Below are positions 17,067 through 25,700 of a stretch of 38,826 nucleotides of DNA, piece by piece (within the stretch, counting starts at the first letter, position 1; every line of letters starts with the position of its first letter). The position numbers and the translations under genes were made by a program. The DNA comes from Colwellia sp. (GTDB lineage Bacteria; Pseudomonadota; Gammaproteobacteria; Enterobacterales; Alteromonadaceae): the NCBI GenBank assembly GCA_022969175.1, contig JALJPB010000041.1, positions 1 to 38,826 on the forward strand, given 5' to 3'. The notes below the pieces were generated by a model, which saw only the letters and a program-made list of their open reading frames with translations, did no database searches and was not told the origin of the DNA.

Positions 17067-18023
17067 TTATGTGACTGTTGGCTTGTTCGATTGTTGTGTT
17101 TTGTTGATTATATCAATTATCTCGGTAGATTTTTTTAGCCGACGAATAGCAGTGAAAAGTTCATCGGCTTCCGGATATTGAATTTTAAGATAACGTAACC
17201 ACTGTTTTATCCTGTTTGGGTAGTATTTGTCTTTATCACCATAAATCTCTTGTTTAGAATACTTAATGAGTAAGTCGTAAATATTGTTCCATTCTAAAGG
17301 GGGGATGTTTAATTTTAAGACTTGAGATAAATTTGGCATGGCTAACGCACCTCTACCAACCATAAAGTCTGAGCAATTTGAAAGTGCTTTACATTTGTCA
17401 TAATCATCGAACGACCAAATTTCACCATTTGCAATAACGGGTATATTTACTTTTTCTTTGATTTTTCCTATCCAGTCCCAATGAGCTGGAGGTTTATATC
17501 CTTCTAGCTTAGTTCTGGCATGAACGGTTAATTCGTTAGCACCTGCTGACTCAACTGCATGAGCAACATCTAAAGCCCGTTCTTTATCTTCGAAACCTAA
17601 GCGTATTTTTGCTGATAAAATATTACCCTTTGGAATAGCATCCCTCACTGATTTTATTATTTTATAGATAGTTTCTGGCTCTTTTAATAGAATTGCACCG
17701 CCTTTATTTTTATTTACCGTTGGTGATGGACAACCAAAATTTAAGTCGATACCTTGTGATCCTAACTCAATTGCTCTTAGTGCGTTTTCAGACAAGTAAT
17801 CAGGGTTTTGGCCAAGTAGCTGTACTCTCACAGGTGTTCCTGAATTTGTTTTACCATTATATTTTAGTTCTGGGCATGTACGGTAAAATACCTTTTCTGG
17901 AAGGAGTTGGTCTACAACACGAATAAATTCAGTGACACAAAGATCATAGTCTCCAATTTCAGTAAGGATATTTCTCATTAAGTGATCTAACACACCCTCC
18001 ATTGGAGCCAAAATAATACGCAT
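17067..18023 (-). CDS. dusC: tRNA-dihydrouridine(16) synthase
   Basis: 318 residues, normal for DusC. It reduces a uridine in the tRNA D-loop (U16 in E. coli) to dihydrouridine using FMN and NADPH. The FMN-binding start MRIILAPMEGV, the catalytic Cys in LNFGCPSPTVNKNKGGA (C98), KIRLGF, LTVHART (with the active-site His) and IPVIANGEIW/FMVGRGALAMPN are all present, followed by the helical tRNA-binding domain. MEGV and the GY-KPPAHW segment favour DusC over DusA/B. Monocistronic on the minus strand; GAGA about 10 nt upstream of the ATG is a weak ribosome site. Confidence 0.93.
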   Translation of the reverse strand: MRIILAPMEGVLDHLMRNILTEIGDYDLCVTEFIRVVDQLLPEKVFYRTCPELKYNGKTNSGTPVRVQLLGQNPDYLSENALRAIELGSQGIDLNFGCPSPTVNKNKGGAILLKEPETIYKIIKSVRDAIPKGNILSAKIRLGFEDKERALDVAHAVESAGANELTVHARTKLEGYKPPAHWDWIGKIKEKVNIPVIANGEIWSFDDYDKCKALSNCSDFMVGRGALAMPNLSQVLKLNIPPLEWNNIYDLLIKYSKQEIYGDKDKYYPNRIKQWLRYLKIQYPEADELFTAIRRLKKSTEIIDIINKTQQSNKPTVT

Positions 18024-18438
18024 TTAATCTATCTCTTTTAAATATCGGGTTTATTATAATTTGCTTTGAAGTTGTTGGCAGTATTGGTAGTCTAACTAAT
18101 AAGACTGCATATAGACTGAGGACAACAAAGAATTAAGCCAGTACCATTTTAGCCAAATCCCAATTAACTATCTTATTCTATGCTAAGCCAAAAATCTGTG
18201 TGCTAATAAACTCGGCTAATTTAGGGGCATGATGGTACAAAAAAACTTTGTCTGTTGAGTATTCAATATATTCTGGCTAAGAAAGTTTGCAGATTTTAAT
18301 CAGAGAGTACTAAAATAGCGAGAAGAGTTTAAAATTTAAATACATTTTGTGAAATTTATATTAATGATTGATGGTCTTATAAAAAAAGAATATAACTATA
18401 GACGTAATGTCTAACAAAATAAAATAAAGGAAAATAAA
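18024..18438. other. 415-nt intergenic region between dusC and the small HvfA-like gene
   Basis: Divergent promoter region with no gene seen. The ribosome site AAAGG (18426-18430) of the downstream gene is clear. Fragments such as TAGCCAAAT and TAAGCCAA recur but do not form a convincing repeat. Confidence 0.45.
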
Positions 18439-18666
18439 ATGAGTTTTATTAAGCAAAGTTCAATAGCTGCACTAGTGGGTATATTCACTTTATCTGTTTT
18501 TTTTACTGCACCAGCTAAAGCAGATACTAATCCATTTGCAAGCCAAGAACTAATGACTGTTGTTAGTATGGATGACAAAGGTAACGGTAAATGCGGCGAA
18601 GGAAAAGCTAAAGCCAAAGGTAAATGTGGTGAAGGTAAAGCAAAAGATAAAAAATGCGGTGGCTAG
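18439..18666 (+). CDS. Small secreted Cys/Gly/Lys-rich protein, HvfA-like (possible modified-peptide precursor)
   Basis: 75 residues with AAAGG 8 nt upstream of the ATG. A signal peptide is cleaved at APAKA-DT (after residue 28). The mature peptide has a short acidic stretch then a low-complexity tail with three cysteines (C52, C63, C73) in GNGKCGEGK, AKGKCGEGK and KKCGG. HvfA/BufA-type precursors have signal peptides and EGKCG repeats whose Cys are modified by DUF692 (MNIO) enzymes into copper-binding groups. This tail resembles them but has fewer Cys and the GKCGEGK order. No DUF692 or HvfC-like partner is present in the window, so modification is inference. It is followed by its own terminator. 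Confidence 0.75.
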   Translation: MSFIKQSSIAALVGIFTLSVFFTAPAKADTNPFASQELMTVVSMDDKGNGKCGEGKAKAKGKCGEGKAKDKKCGG

Positions 18667-18690
18667 TTTTAACCCCATAGTTTGACCAAT

Positions 18691-18719
18691 AAAAAAAACG
18701 GATTTAGATCCGTTTTTTT
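18691..18719 (+). terminator. Rho-independent terminator after the HvfA-like gene
   Basis: ACGGAT-TTAG-ATCCGT stem with eight upstream A and seven downstream T, probably functional in both directions. Confidence 0.92.
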
Positions 18720-18770
18720 ATGTCTATATTTAATGTATAAATTTGCTAGAATGCTTTTTCAAATAGTTAA

Positions 18771-18784
18771 TTGATCTAAATCAA
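18771..18784 (+). promoter_or_regulatory. FNR/EtrA-type operator
   Basis: TTGATCTAAATCAA matches the FNR consensus TTGAT-N4-ATCAA at all ten fixed positions. A -10-like TAGAAT (18813-18818) lies downstream, placing the box centre near -47 from a start around 18825, slightly further than the classical -41.5. It would control the 40-residue membrane protein and perhaps the receiver gene in response to oxygen. Confidence 0.6.
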
Positions 18785-18854
18785 AGTGCTGTTAAAAAGT
18801 ATTTATTTACGGTAGAATGCGCGCCTTTCGTTTTGTAGTATAGGAAACTAACAG

Positions 18855-18977
18855 ATGTCACATGATGAAGATTTTCAAGACCCAGCGTCGATAGTTCATT
18901 TATTTATAGCTTTAACCGTTTTAATAGCTATGCCATTGCTACCTATGCTAATGGGTTGGTTTACAATTCTCGTTTAA
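18855..18977 (+). CDS. 40-residue single-pass membrane protein
   Basis: ATG at 18855 with AGGA (18842-18845) 9 nt upstream; stop TAA at 18975-18977. The first 14 residues are acidic and soluble (MSHDEDFQDPASIV), then one hydrophobic segment (HLFIALTVLIAMPLLPMLMGWF) reaches the C-terminus. The family is not recognised. The FNR-type box 70 nt upstream and the receiver-domain gene 20 nt downstream suggest a small oxygen-regulated unit. The clear ribosome site and typical membrane composition support a real gene. Confidence 0.6.
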   Translation: MSHDEDFQDPASIVHLFIALTVLIAMPLLPMLMGWFTILV

Positions 18978-18997
18978 TTTCAGATATAGAACTTTAT

Positions 18998-19381
18998 ATG
19001 CATATTTTAGTGGTTGATGATAAACAAGCTGTCCGTGACTCTCTGATAATTTTATTAGAAGCTAGCGGCTATAAGGTTGATAGTGCTTGTAATGGGCTAG
19101 ATGCTTTTGAAAAAGCACAAAAATTTAATTACGATTTGTTTATTATTGACCATTTAATGCCGATAATGAATGGCTTACAGTTAGCTAAAAATTTATCACA
19201 GCAGTCAACAACAATGCTTATTCCAATTTTATTTATGACCACTCAGGGTATTGAATCAATCAATAACATTCCTGAATCACAGTTATTTACCGCTATTCTT
19301 TCAAAACCTATCAACGAAGAGAACTTGCTAAGTCAGGTTATTCAATTAAATATTAAAAATATCCAACTCCATTCACTATAA
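18998..19381 (+). CDS. CheY-like single receiver-domain response regulator
   Basis: 127 residues from the ATG at 18998; the frame can be extended to a TTG at 18956, but that would overlap the upstream small gene and add residues before the first receiver strand. The acidic pair D7/D8, phospho-acceptor D51 (YDLFIIDHLMPIMNG), T81/T82 and K103-P104 are all in place. There is no output domain. The cognate kinase is not adjacent, so the signal it relays is unknown. No strong ribosome site; probably co-transcribed with the 40-residue membrane protein. Confidence 0.88.
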   Translation: MHILVVDDKQAVRDSLIILLEASGYKVDSACNGLDAFEKAQKFNYDLFIIDHLMPIMNGLQLAKNLSQQSTTMLIPILFMTTQGIESINNIPESQLFTAILSKPINEENLLSQVIQLNIKNIQLHSL

Positions 19382-19403
19382 AACTTTACTAAATTGCTTT
19401 ATT

Positions 19404-19431
19404 CTTTAGTTATTCTATTTTATGACTAAAG
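19404..19431 (+). promoter_or_regulatory. Hairpin immediately upstream of the apt start codon
   Basis: CTTTAGTTAT pairs with ATGACTAAAG (one G-T wobble) around an 8-nt loop, ending 3 nt before the apt ATG (19435). It occupies the place of the ribosome site, and no good Shine-Dalgarno is visible. It could reduce or tune translation, or be a weak terminator for the receiver gene. Confidence 0.4.
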
Positions 19432-19434
19432 ACT

Positions 19435-19980
19435 ATGACCGAACAACAAACTACTTTCTTAAAAAATGCCATTCATACCATCGAAAATTATCCTTGTGAA
19501 GGAGTTATGTTTCGAGATGTTACTGGGATTTTAGATAATGCTAAAGCATTTGCTTTAACCATAGAATTATTGACAAAAAAATATCAGGGACAAGGTTTCA
19601 CTAAGGTTGTTGGTACAGAAGCTCGAGGTTTTTTATTTGGTGCTCCTCTTGCTCTTGCTTTAGGGATAGCTTTTGTTCCTGTAAGAAAGCCAGGTAAGCT
19701 GCCAAGAGAAATTATTGCCGAGCAATATGAACTTGAATATGGTCATGACACTTTAGAAATTCATCTTGATGCACTAAATTCTGATGATAATGTTTTAATT
19801 ATTGATGACTTATTAGCAACGGGTGGCACAATTGAAGCAACAACTAAATTAATAAGAAGGCTAGGGGCAACAACAACTGCTGCTGGCTTTGTTATTTCAT
19901 TACCCGATTTAGGTGGCGAAAAGCGCTTGTCCTCGATGGGACTTTCAGTTTATTCATTATTACAGTACGCCGGAGAGTAG
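19435..19980 (+). CDS. apt: Adenine phosphoribosyltransferase
   Basis: 181 residues, standard length. It converts adenine and PRPP to AMP in purine salvage. The PRPP loop [13 protein letters not shown] (residues 120-132) and the [14 protein letters not shown] and [10 protein letters not shown] segments are diagnostic. It is followed 7 nt later by dnaX, as in most gammaproteobacteria, so the two are probably one transcript. Confidence 0.97.
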   Translation: MTEQQTTFLKNAIHTIENYPCEGVMFRDVTGILDNAKAFALTIELLTKKYQGQGFTKVVGTEARGFLFGAPLALALGIAFVPVRKPGKLPREIIAEQYELEYGHDTLEIHLDALNSDDNVLIIDDLLATGGTIEATTKLIRRLGATTTAAGFVISLPDLGGEKRLSSMGLSVYSLLQYAGE

Positions 19981-19987
19981 CAACAGC

Positions 19988-22078
19988 ATGAGCTATCAAG
20001 TTTTAGCAAGAAAATGGCGCCCGAAAAATTTTGAGCAACTTATGGGGCAAGAGCACGTTGTCACCGTCTTGGTTAACGCGTTAGTACAGCAGCGATTACA
20101 CCATGCTTACTTATTTACCGGTACAAGAGGTGTTGGTAAAACTACCATTGCACGTATTTTTGCAAAAAGCTTGAACTGTGAGATAGGTGTTACACCAACA
20201 CCTTGTGGCATTTGTGATGTATGTATTGATATTGATAAAGGTCGGTTTGTAGATTTACTTGAAATTGATGCAGCATCACGTACTAAAGTTGATGATACTC
20301 GTGAAATTTTGGATAATGTGCAATATGCGCCTACCCGAGGTCGCTATAAAGTCTATTTAATAGATGAAGTTCATATGTTATCTCGCAGTAGTTTTAATGC
20401 CTTGCTAAAAACTCTTGAAGAGCCTCCTGAGCATGTTAAGTTTATACTGGCGACAACTGACCCTCAAAAGTTGCCAATTACTGTATTATCACGGTGTCTA
20501 CAGTTTCATTTAAAAGCGTTAACTGTCAAACAAATTGAAACAAAACTTATTGAAATATTAGCTGCTGAACATGTTAGCCATGATAACGGTGCATTAACAT
20601 TATTAGCCAAAGCTGCACGAGGCAGTATGCGAGATTCGTTAAGTTTGACTGATCAAGCTATCGCTCAAGGTCAAGGTTCAATATTGTTTGCTAATATCCA
20701 GCAGATGCTGGGCGGTATTGATCAAAACTGGGTCTATAAAATTTTAATCGCCTTAATAAAACAAGATAGTCAGGGCTTAATGTCCCTATCCTTAGATATT
20801 GCTTCTTATGCGCCTAATTATAATCGATTGTTTGCCGAACTTATCCAATTGCTTCACCAAATTGCAATGTATCAAGTGGTTAACAAGCATCTTGATTTGT
20901 CGGTTGAGCATGCTGCATTATTAGTGAAATTTAGCAAAGCTTTATCAGCGGAAGACATTCAGCTTTATTATCAAATCACTTTAAATGGAAGAAAAGATTT
21001 ACCTTATGCTGCAGATGAGCAAGCAGCTTTCGATATGACCTTACTTAGATTATTAGCTTTCAAGCCAATGCAAGCTAGTGATGTACAACAAAGTAGTCGC
21101 TCTAATAGTTCTGCCTTAAAGGTAACGTTTGATGAGCATCAATTAGCCAATACTCAAATTACTGCCATTAATGCTAATGAAACACAGGTAAATAATGAAC
21201 TACCTCCAGTTATTAACACAATAACTCAAAGTAGCAAGAGTAGGGAGGCTGAAGCTCTTGAAACAAATAATAATGATCTCAGTAGCAAAAGTGATGTAAT
21301 TAATAGTCAAAGCCCACTTGAGTCTGACATTGAACAAGTTTCTCAAGATATTGAGCCGTTAATAGCAACAGATGAACTAACAAATCTACAAGTGCCACCT
21401 GAAAATCCCCCTGCAGCTAAGGTAAACGAGTCAGTCATAAATAGTGCGATTAACCAGCACTTAACCCCTGTTGACTCCGTTCTAGCGACGCGAAATATGC
21501 TACGAAGTAGAAAAAAACAGTTGGAACAACCAGCAAAAAAGTCTGAAGGCGCTTCAACGCGTCAAACTTCAGAAAGAGAACAGGCTCGTCTTGACGAAAA
21601 AGCTAAAAAACAAGCGAATGTACCAGCTATAGAGACAGTGTCTGAAAAGCCATTTAGACCTGAAATTATTGACCCTTCTAAAGTAAAACTTGCTAATCAA
21701 GTTGATAAGTGGGCGAACATGATTGACGCTATGGTGTTAAACGGTAGGCTCAGGCAGTTAGCTATTCATGCCACCATAGATGAAAGCTCAACTGAAAGTG
21801 CGTTAATTTTAAAGCTTGATCAAGCAACGAAGCATTTAAAAACAGAAAATGCCCAGCAACAACTTGAGCAGGCTATTTCTGAACATTTAAAAATAGCAGT
21901 GACAGTTGAAATTATTACCGTAGAAAAAACGGTCGCTGACCCATTTCAAATTCAATCACATATTAATGACAAACGTTATGAATATGCCAAAAAGTTATTA
22001 TTAGAAGATGAAATTATTGTGAAGTTTCAACAAGATTTTCAAGCAGAAATTGACGAAAGTTCTATTGTAGCGCTTTAA
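19988..22078 (+). CDS. dnaX: DNA polymerase III subunit tau (and predicted gamma by frameshift)
   Basis: 696 residues from the ATG at 19988 (GGAGAG overlapping the apt end); the frame runs 25 codons upstream inside apt. Clamp-loader ATPase: Walker A GTRGVGKT (45-52), zinc cysteines C64, C73, C76 and C79, Walker B LIDEVH (124-129), sensor-1 VLSRC. Domains I-III extend to about residue 370, then a low-complexity Gln/Asn/Ser-rich linker (about 390-590) and the C-terminal tau domain binding DnaB and the polymerase core. Codons 516-518 (GCA AAA AAG) form an E. coli-type slippery site; a -1 shift there adds one residue then TGA (21544-21546), giving a gamma of about 519 residues. See the separate frameshift entry. 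Confidence 0.96.
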   Translation: MSYQVLARKWRPKNFEQLMGQEHVVTVLVNALVQQRLHHAYLFTGTRGVGKTTIARIFAKSLNCEIGVTPTPCGICDVCIDIDKGRFVDLLEIDAASRTKVDDTREILDNVQYAPTRGRYKVYLIDEVHMLSRSSFNALLKTLEEPPEHVKFILATTDPQKLPITVLSRCLQFHLKALTVKQIETKLIEILAAEHVSHDNGALTLLAKAARGSMRDSLSLTDQAIAQGQGSILFANIQQMLGGIDQNWVYKILIALIKQDSQGLMSLSLDIASYAPNYNRLFAELIQLLHQIAMYQVVNKHLDLSVEHAALLVKFSKALSAEDIQLYYQITLNGRKDLPYAADEQAAFDMTLLRLLAFKPMQASDVQQSSRSNSSALKVTFDEHQLANTQITAINANETQVNNELPPVINTITQSSKSREAEALETNNNDLSSKSDVINSQSPLESDIEQVSQDIEPLIATDELTNLQVPPENPPAAKVNESVINSAINQHLTPVDSVLATRNMLRSRKKQLEQPAKKSEGASTRQTSEREQARLDEKAKKQANVPAIETVSEKPFRPEIIDPSKVKLANQVDKWANMIDAMVLNGRLRQLAIHATIDESSTESALILKLDQATKHLKTENAQQQLEQAISEHLKIAVTVEIITVEKTVADPFQIQSHINDKRYEYAKKLLLEDEIIVKFQQDFQAEIDESSIVAL
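21511..21573 (+). promoter_or_regulatory. Predicted programmed -1 frameshift signal in dnaX
   Basis: Two in-frame slippery heptamers, A AAA AAA (21511-21517) and A AAA AAG (21535-21541), precede TGA in the -1 frame (21544-21546). The second is identical to the E. coli dnaX heptamer, including the preceding GC. A stem can form from TCTGAAG (21542-21548) with CTTCAGA (21567-21573) and an inner GCG/CGC. It starts right at the heptamer, closer than the E. coli spacing, and a small TGAAG-GCG-CTTCA alternative exists. GGA about 10 nt upstream could serve as the stimulating ribosome-binding element. Confidence 0.75.
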
Positions 22079-22203
22079 GAGTAAAGGCTCGTTACAAAGT
22101 GATAAGTTGTAATACTTGAATTTAGACTAAATTACCTCTAAGGTGGCGGCAATAATAGAAATATATATTTTAATGATAAATATTGTAAAAACTGGAGAGT
22201 ATT

Positions 22204-22530
22204 ATGATGAAAGGCGGCATGGGCAACTTAATGAAGCAAGCCCAACAAATGCAAGAGAAAATGGCTAAAGCGCAAGCTGAATTAGCAAAAATGGAAGTTA
22301 TTGGTGAGTCTGGTGCTGGTTTGGTTAAAGTAACCATGACCGGTAGCCACAGTGTCCGTCGTGTTGATATAGACGATAGTTTATATGAAGATGATAAAGA
22401 TATGATTGAAGACTTGGTCGCTGCTGCATTTAATGATGCTGTTCGACGTGTCGAAGAACAAAATAAAGAAAAAATGGGTGCTCTAACTGGTGGTATGCAG
22501 TTACCTCCAGGCATGAAAATGCCGTTTTAG
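22204..22530 (+). CDS. ybaB: YbaB/EbfC nucleoid-associated protein
   Basis: 108 residues, normal length. A DNA-binding dimer often encoded between dnaX and recR. The conserved N-terminal helix [27 protein letters not shown] and the core [19 protein letters not shown] are clear; the C-terminus is Gly/Met-rich. Start: ATG 22204 with GGAGAG a few bases upstream; a second in-frame ATG follows at once. The usual next gene, recR, is displaced 12.6 kb downstream, and a terminator-like hairpin follows ybaB here. Confidence 0.96.
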   Translation: MMKGGMGNLMKQAQQMQEKMAKAQAELAKMEVIGESGAGLVKVTMTGSHSVRRVDIDDSLYEDDKDMIEDLVAAAFNDAVRRVEEQNKEKMGALTGGMQLPPGMKMPF

Positions 22531-22545
22531 TCTTAAAGCTTAATT

Positions 22546-22582
22546 AAAATGGCACCTTTAGGGCGCCATTTTAACGTTTTTT
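22546..22582 (+). terminator. Terminator after ybaB
   Basis: AAAATGGC-A-CC pairs with GG-C-GCCATTTT (one A/C mismatch) around a 5-nt loop, followed after AACG by six T. It ends the apt-dnaX-ybaB transcript before the accessory block. Confidence 0.75.
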
Positions 22583-22755
22583 ATATCTATAGAGATAGGC
22601 TGTAGGCCTGAGTCATTTAAAACGGGTAGTTACAAAAGATGTATTACAAGCTCCACAAAACCAGTTATAGGCTTTTCATTCTACAGCCTTTATATTTCAT
22701 CTGTTAAATTAGGATATGTTGAGTAAGGACAAAATATTTGGAACATTCGTTTCGT

Positions 22756-25700
22756 TTATTTTAATATTTCACTTATTTCATTTTCTTTTTGTTCAATAAA
22801 TTGACTTGGAGTACAGTTAAAACTTTGTTTAAAACATTTGGTATAATATGCTTGGCTATTAAATCCACAGTTTAAAGCAATGTTGCCAATAGGTTGTCCT
22901 TCAATTAGCATTTTTTTACTTTTATTAAGTCGCCATTGTCTAATAAAGTGTGAAGGTTTTATTCCAGCAATTGACTTAAATTTTCTTTGTAATTGCCTTT
23001 CACTCATAGCTAAATTACTTGCTAAGCTCACCGGCTGAAATTCAGGATCTGCAAAGTGTTTTTCTAATACTTTATTTAAGTGATTTATAAACGTTTTCTC
23101 GGCATTTGCTAACTGATTCATAGGTGGGTTCTTATTAGGCATGCCTGCTAAATAAAACTGTTTTAAATCATCTCTTTCCTTAAGTAAATTTGATATGTAA
23201 AGAGCTAATTCATTAAAATCAAAAGGTTTGTTAAGGTATATATTAGCCTTATGTTTAAGGCCAAGTATTCTACTTTTCTGGTCGCTTTTTGCTGTCAGTA
23301 AAATAACGGGGATATGTGAGGTTGCCACTGTTAGCTTTAATTTCTCACACAATTCTAACCCATTAAGTATTGGCATCATAATATCTGAAATGATAATTTT
23401 GGGTTGTTCTTGTATCGCAATCTTAAATCCATCACTGCCATTATTCGCTGTCAAACAAAGATATTTTGAGCTGAGTTTTTCTACTAAGTACTCTTTGAGG
23501 GAGGGGTTGTCTTCGACAATGAGAATTTTTTCTAATGAATTATCCTTTAAATTTAACTTTTCCTGCTGCTCGGGTACTTGTTTATTAGCGAGGTTATTGA
23601 CTTCTATTTCGGTGTAAATAGATTGTCGGTTGAGCGTTGTTGAACCTGTTATTTCTTCTGTCGCTTTATGGTATGGCAACGTGACCGTAAAGTGGCAGCC
23701 TTCATTTACGTTTGATGTCAGTGTTATATATCCCTGATATTTTGATACTAAAGCTTTAACCAAAGTTAAACCTAAGCCAGTACCTAAATGTTCACCATTA
23801 TTATTTGAACCCCGATAAAATTTTTCCCATATATCTTGATGCTCTTTATTATTAATACCGCAACCGTTATCAATAATATCAAATATAATAAAATCATCTA
23901 CAATTCTAGCATTAAATGAAACTATTCCCCCTGATGATGTGAATTTAATAGCGTTGGATAATAAATTATTAAATAATTGGGCAATGTCTTCATCTTTGAA
24001 AAATCCAGTTAATGATTGAGATATATTTTGCTTAAAGTGGATGTTTTTTTGCTTAGCAGATACCTTAAAAGCGTTAGTAATTGCGCTTAACTGGGGGCTA
24101 ATATCAAGGATAGTTTTGTAATAGTTGTTATTGTTAGAGGCCGAGTTTATGCTAAGGAGTTGATTTACTAATCTTAATAAATATTTACTCTGGCTTTGTA
24201 TCATTGAGATTGATTTTTTAGCTTGTTGGTCGGTAACTGTGTCAAGTAAGTCTTGTGCGGGTCCATCAATAAGTGTGAGTGGTGTTCTGAATTCGTGAGA
24301 GATATGGTTAAAGATATTTTCTTTCTCAATAAGTGCCTCGTTAAGTTCACTTGTTCTAGCCATGACTGCTTGCTTTAAAAGCTTAGTCTTCTCTTTTAAA
24401 CTGTGCACTCTGCGCCAATAGATAAAACTAAAAATTAATAAAATGCTTATTAAATAAAATATATAAGCAAGAGGCGTTTGCCACCATGGTGGTGAGATAT
24501 TAATGACCAAACTATTATCGGCATAAACCTCTCCACTATTTGTATTGATCGCTCTCATTTGTAGTAAAAACCTACCCGCGGGTAAACCGGTAAATGTTGC
24601 TCTGTTGTTGGTATTAAGGTTTATCCATTGTTCACTCAACCCTTGTACCCTGTATTGATAATGAGTTGATTGTATATTGACGAAATTAATGGCAGTAAAA
24701 TCAATGGAAAATACTTGGTGCTCGGCGCCTAATTGTAGTGTGTTTATCAAATGAACTTGTTTGGCTAGTTTTATATTATGTTTTTCTGAATGGGTAGATA
24801 AGCTGCTATTGAGTATCTTAATCTCGGTAATCAAGAGAGGTATATCAACCTGATGTTTATCAACAAAGTCTTGAGGTGAAAAGTTAATGAAACCATCAAC
24901 GCCACCAAAATAAAACTTACCATCTAATCCTTTATAGTATGCTCCGGTATTAAACTCCTCCCCCGCAATACCATCATTTTTATGGAATGCTTCAAAAACG
25001 CCGGTCATGGTTGAGTATCTATTTAGACCATTATTAGTACTTAACCATATAAAGCCTAAATCATCAGCTAAAATACCATAAATAGTATTATTACTTAAGC
25101 CATCTTTTGTGGTAAAAAGCTCCATAGTATTGGCTTTTTTGTTGTAGCGATGAAGGCCATTGACTGTACCTATCCATAAATTACCTACAGAGTCATGGAG
25201 AAATGATTTTACCCAATTATTGTTTAATTTAGTTTTTGAGGCTGTTGTGGAAAAATGAGTCAATATTTTTGAGTCAAAGTCATATTTTAAGGCACCGTGA
25301 TGCATAGTGGCTATCCATAAACAATTTTCTTGATCAAAGTAGAGGTTATTTATGTTTTTGAGTTGTAAATTTGTTGGTAGCCAATTCGGTTTCAGCCAGC
25401 TTTTATTTTTGAGATCATATTTTAGTAGGCCAGAGCCAACTAGGGCCAGCCATAGTGTATTACCATCCTTTATCATTGAAAAACCACTACTATTTGAGGT
25501 GGTGTTTTTTAAAAATGGCATAGGTGTCCACTTTTTATCGATAGTATTAAATAACCAAAGCGGAGTCGCTTTAAACGATTTCCCTAACAGTATCAGTAAA
25601 TTTTGATCATCGTAACGCTCAATTCCTCGGATAAAGTTTTGATGGAAAAGTGCTTGACCATCACCTATTAAATAGTAACTTGAAATTTTATTTGTCGTCA

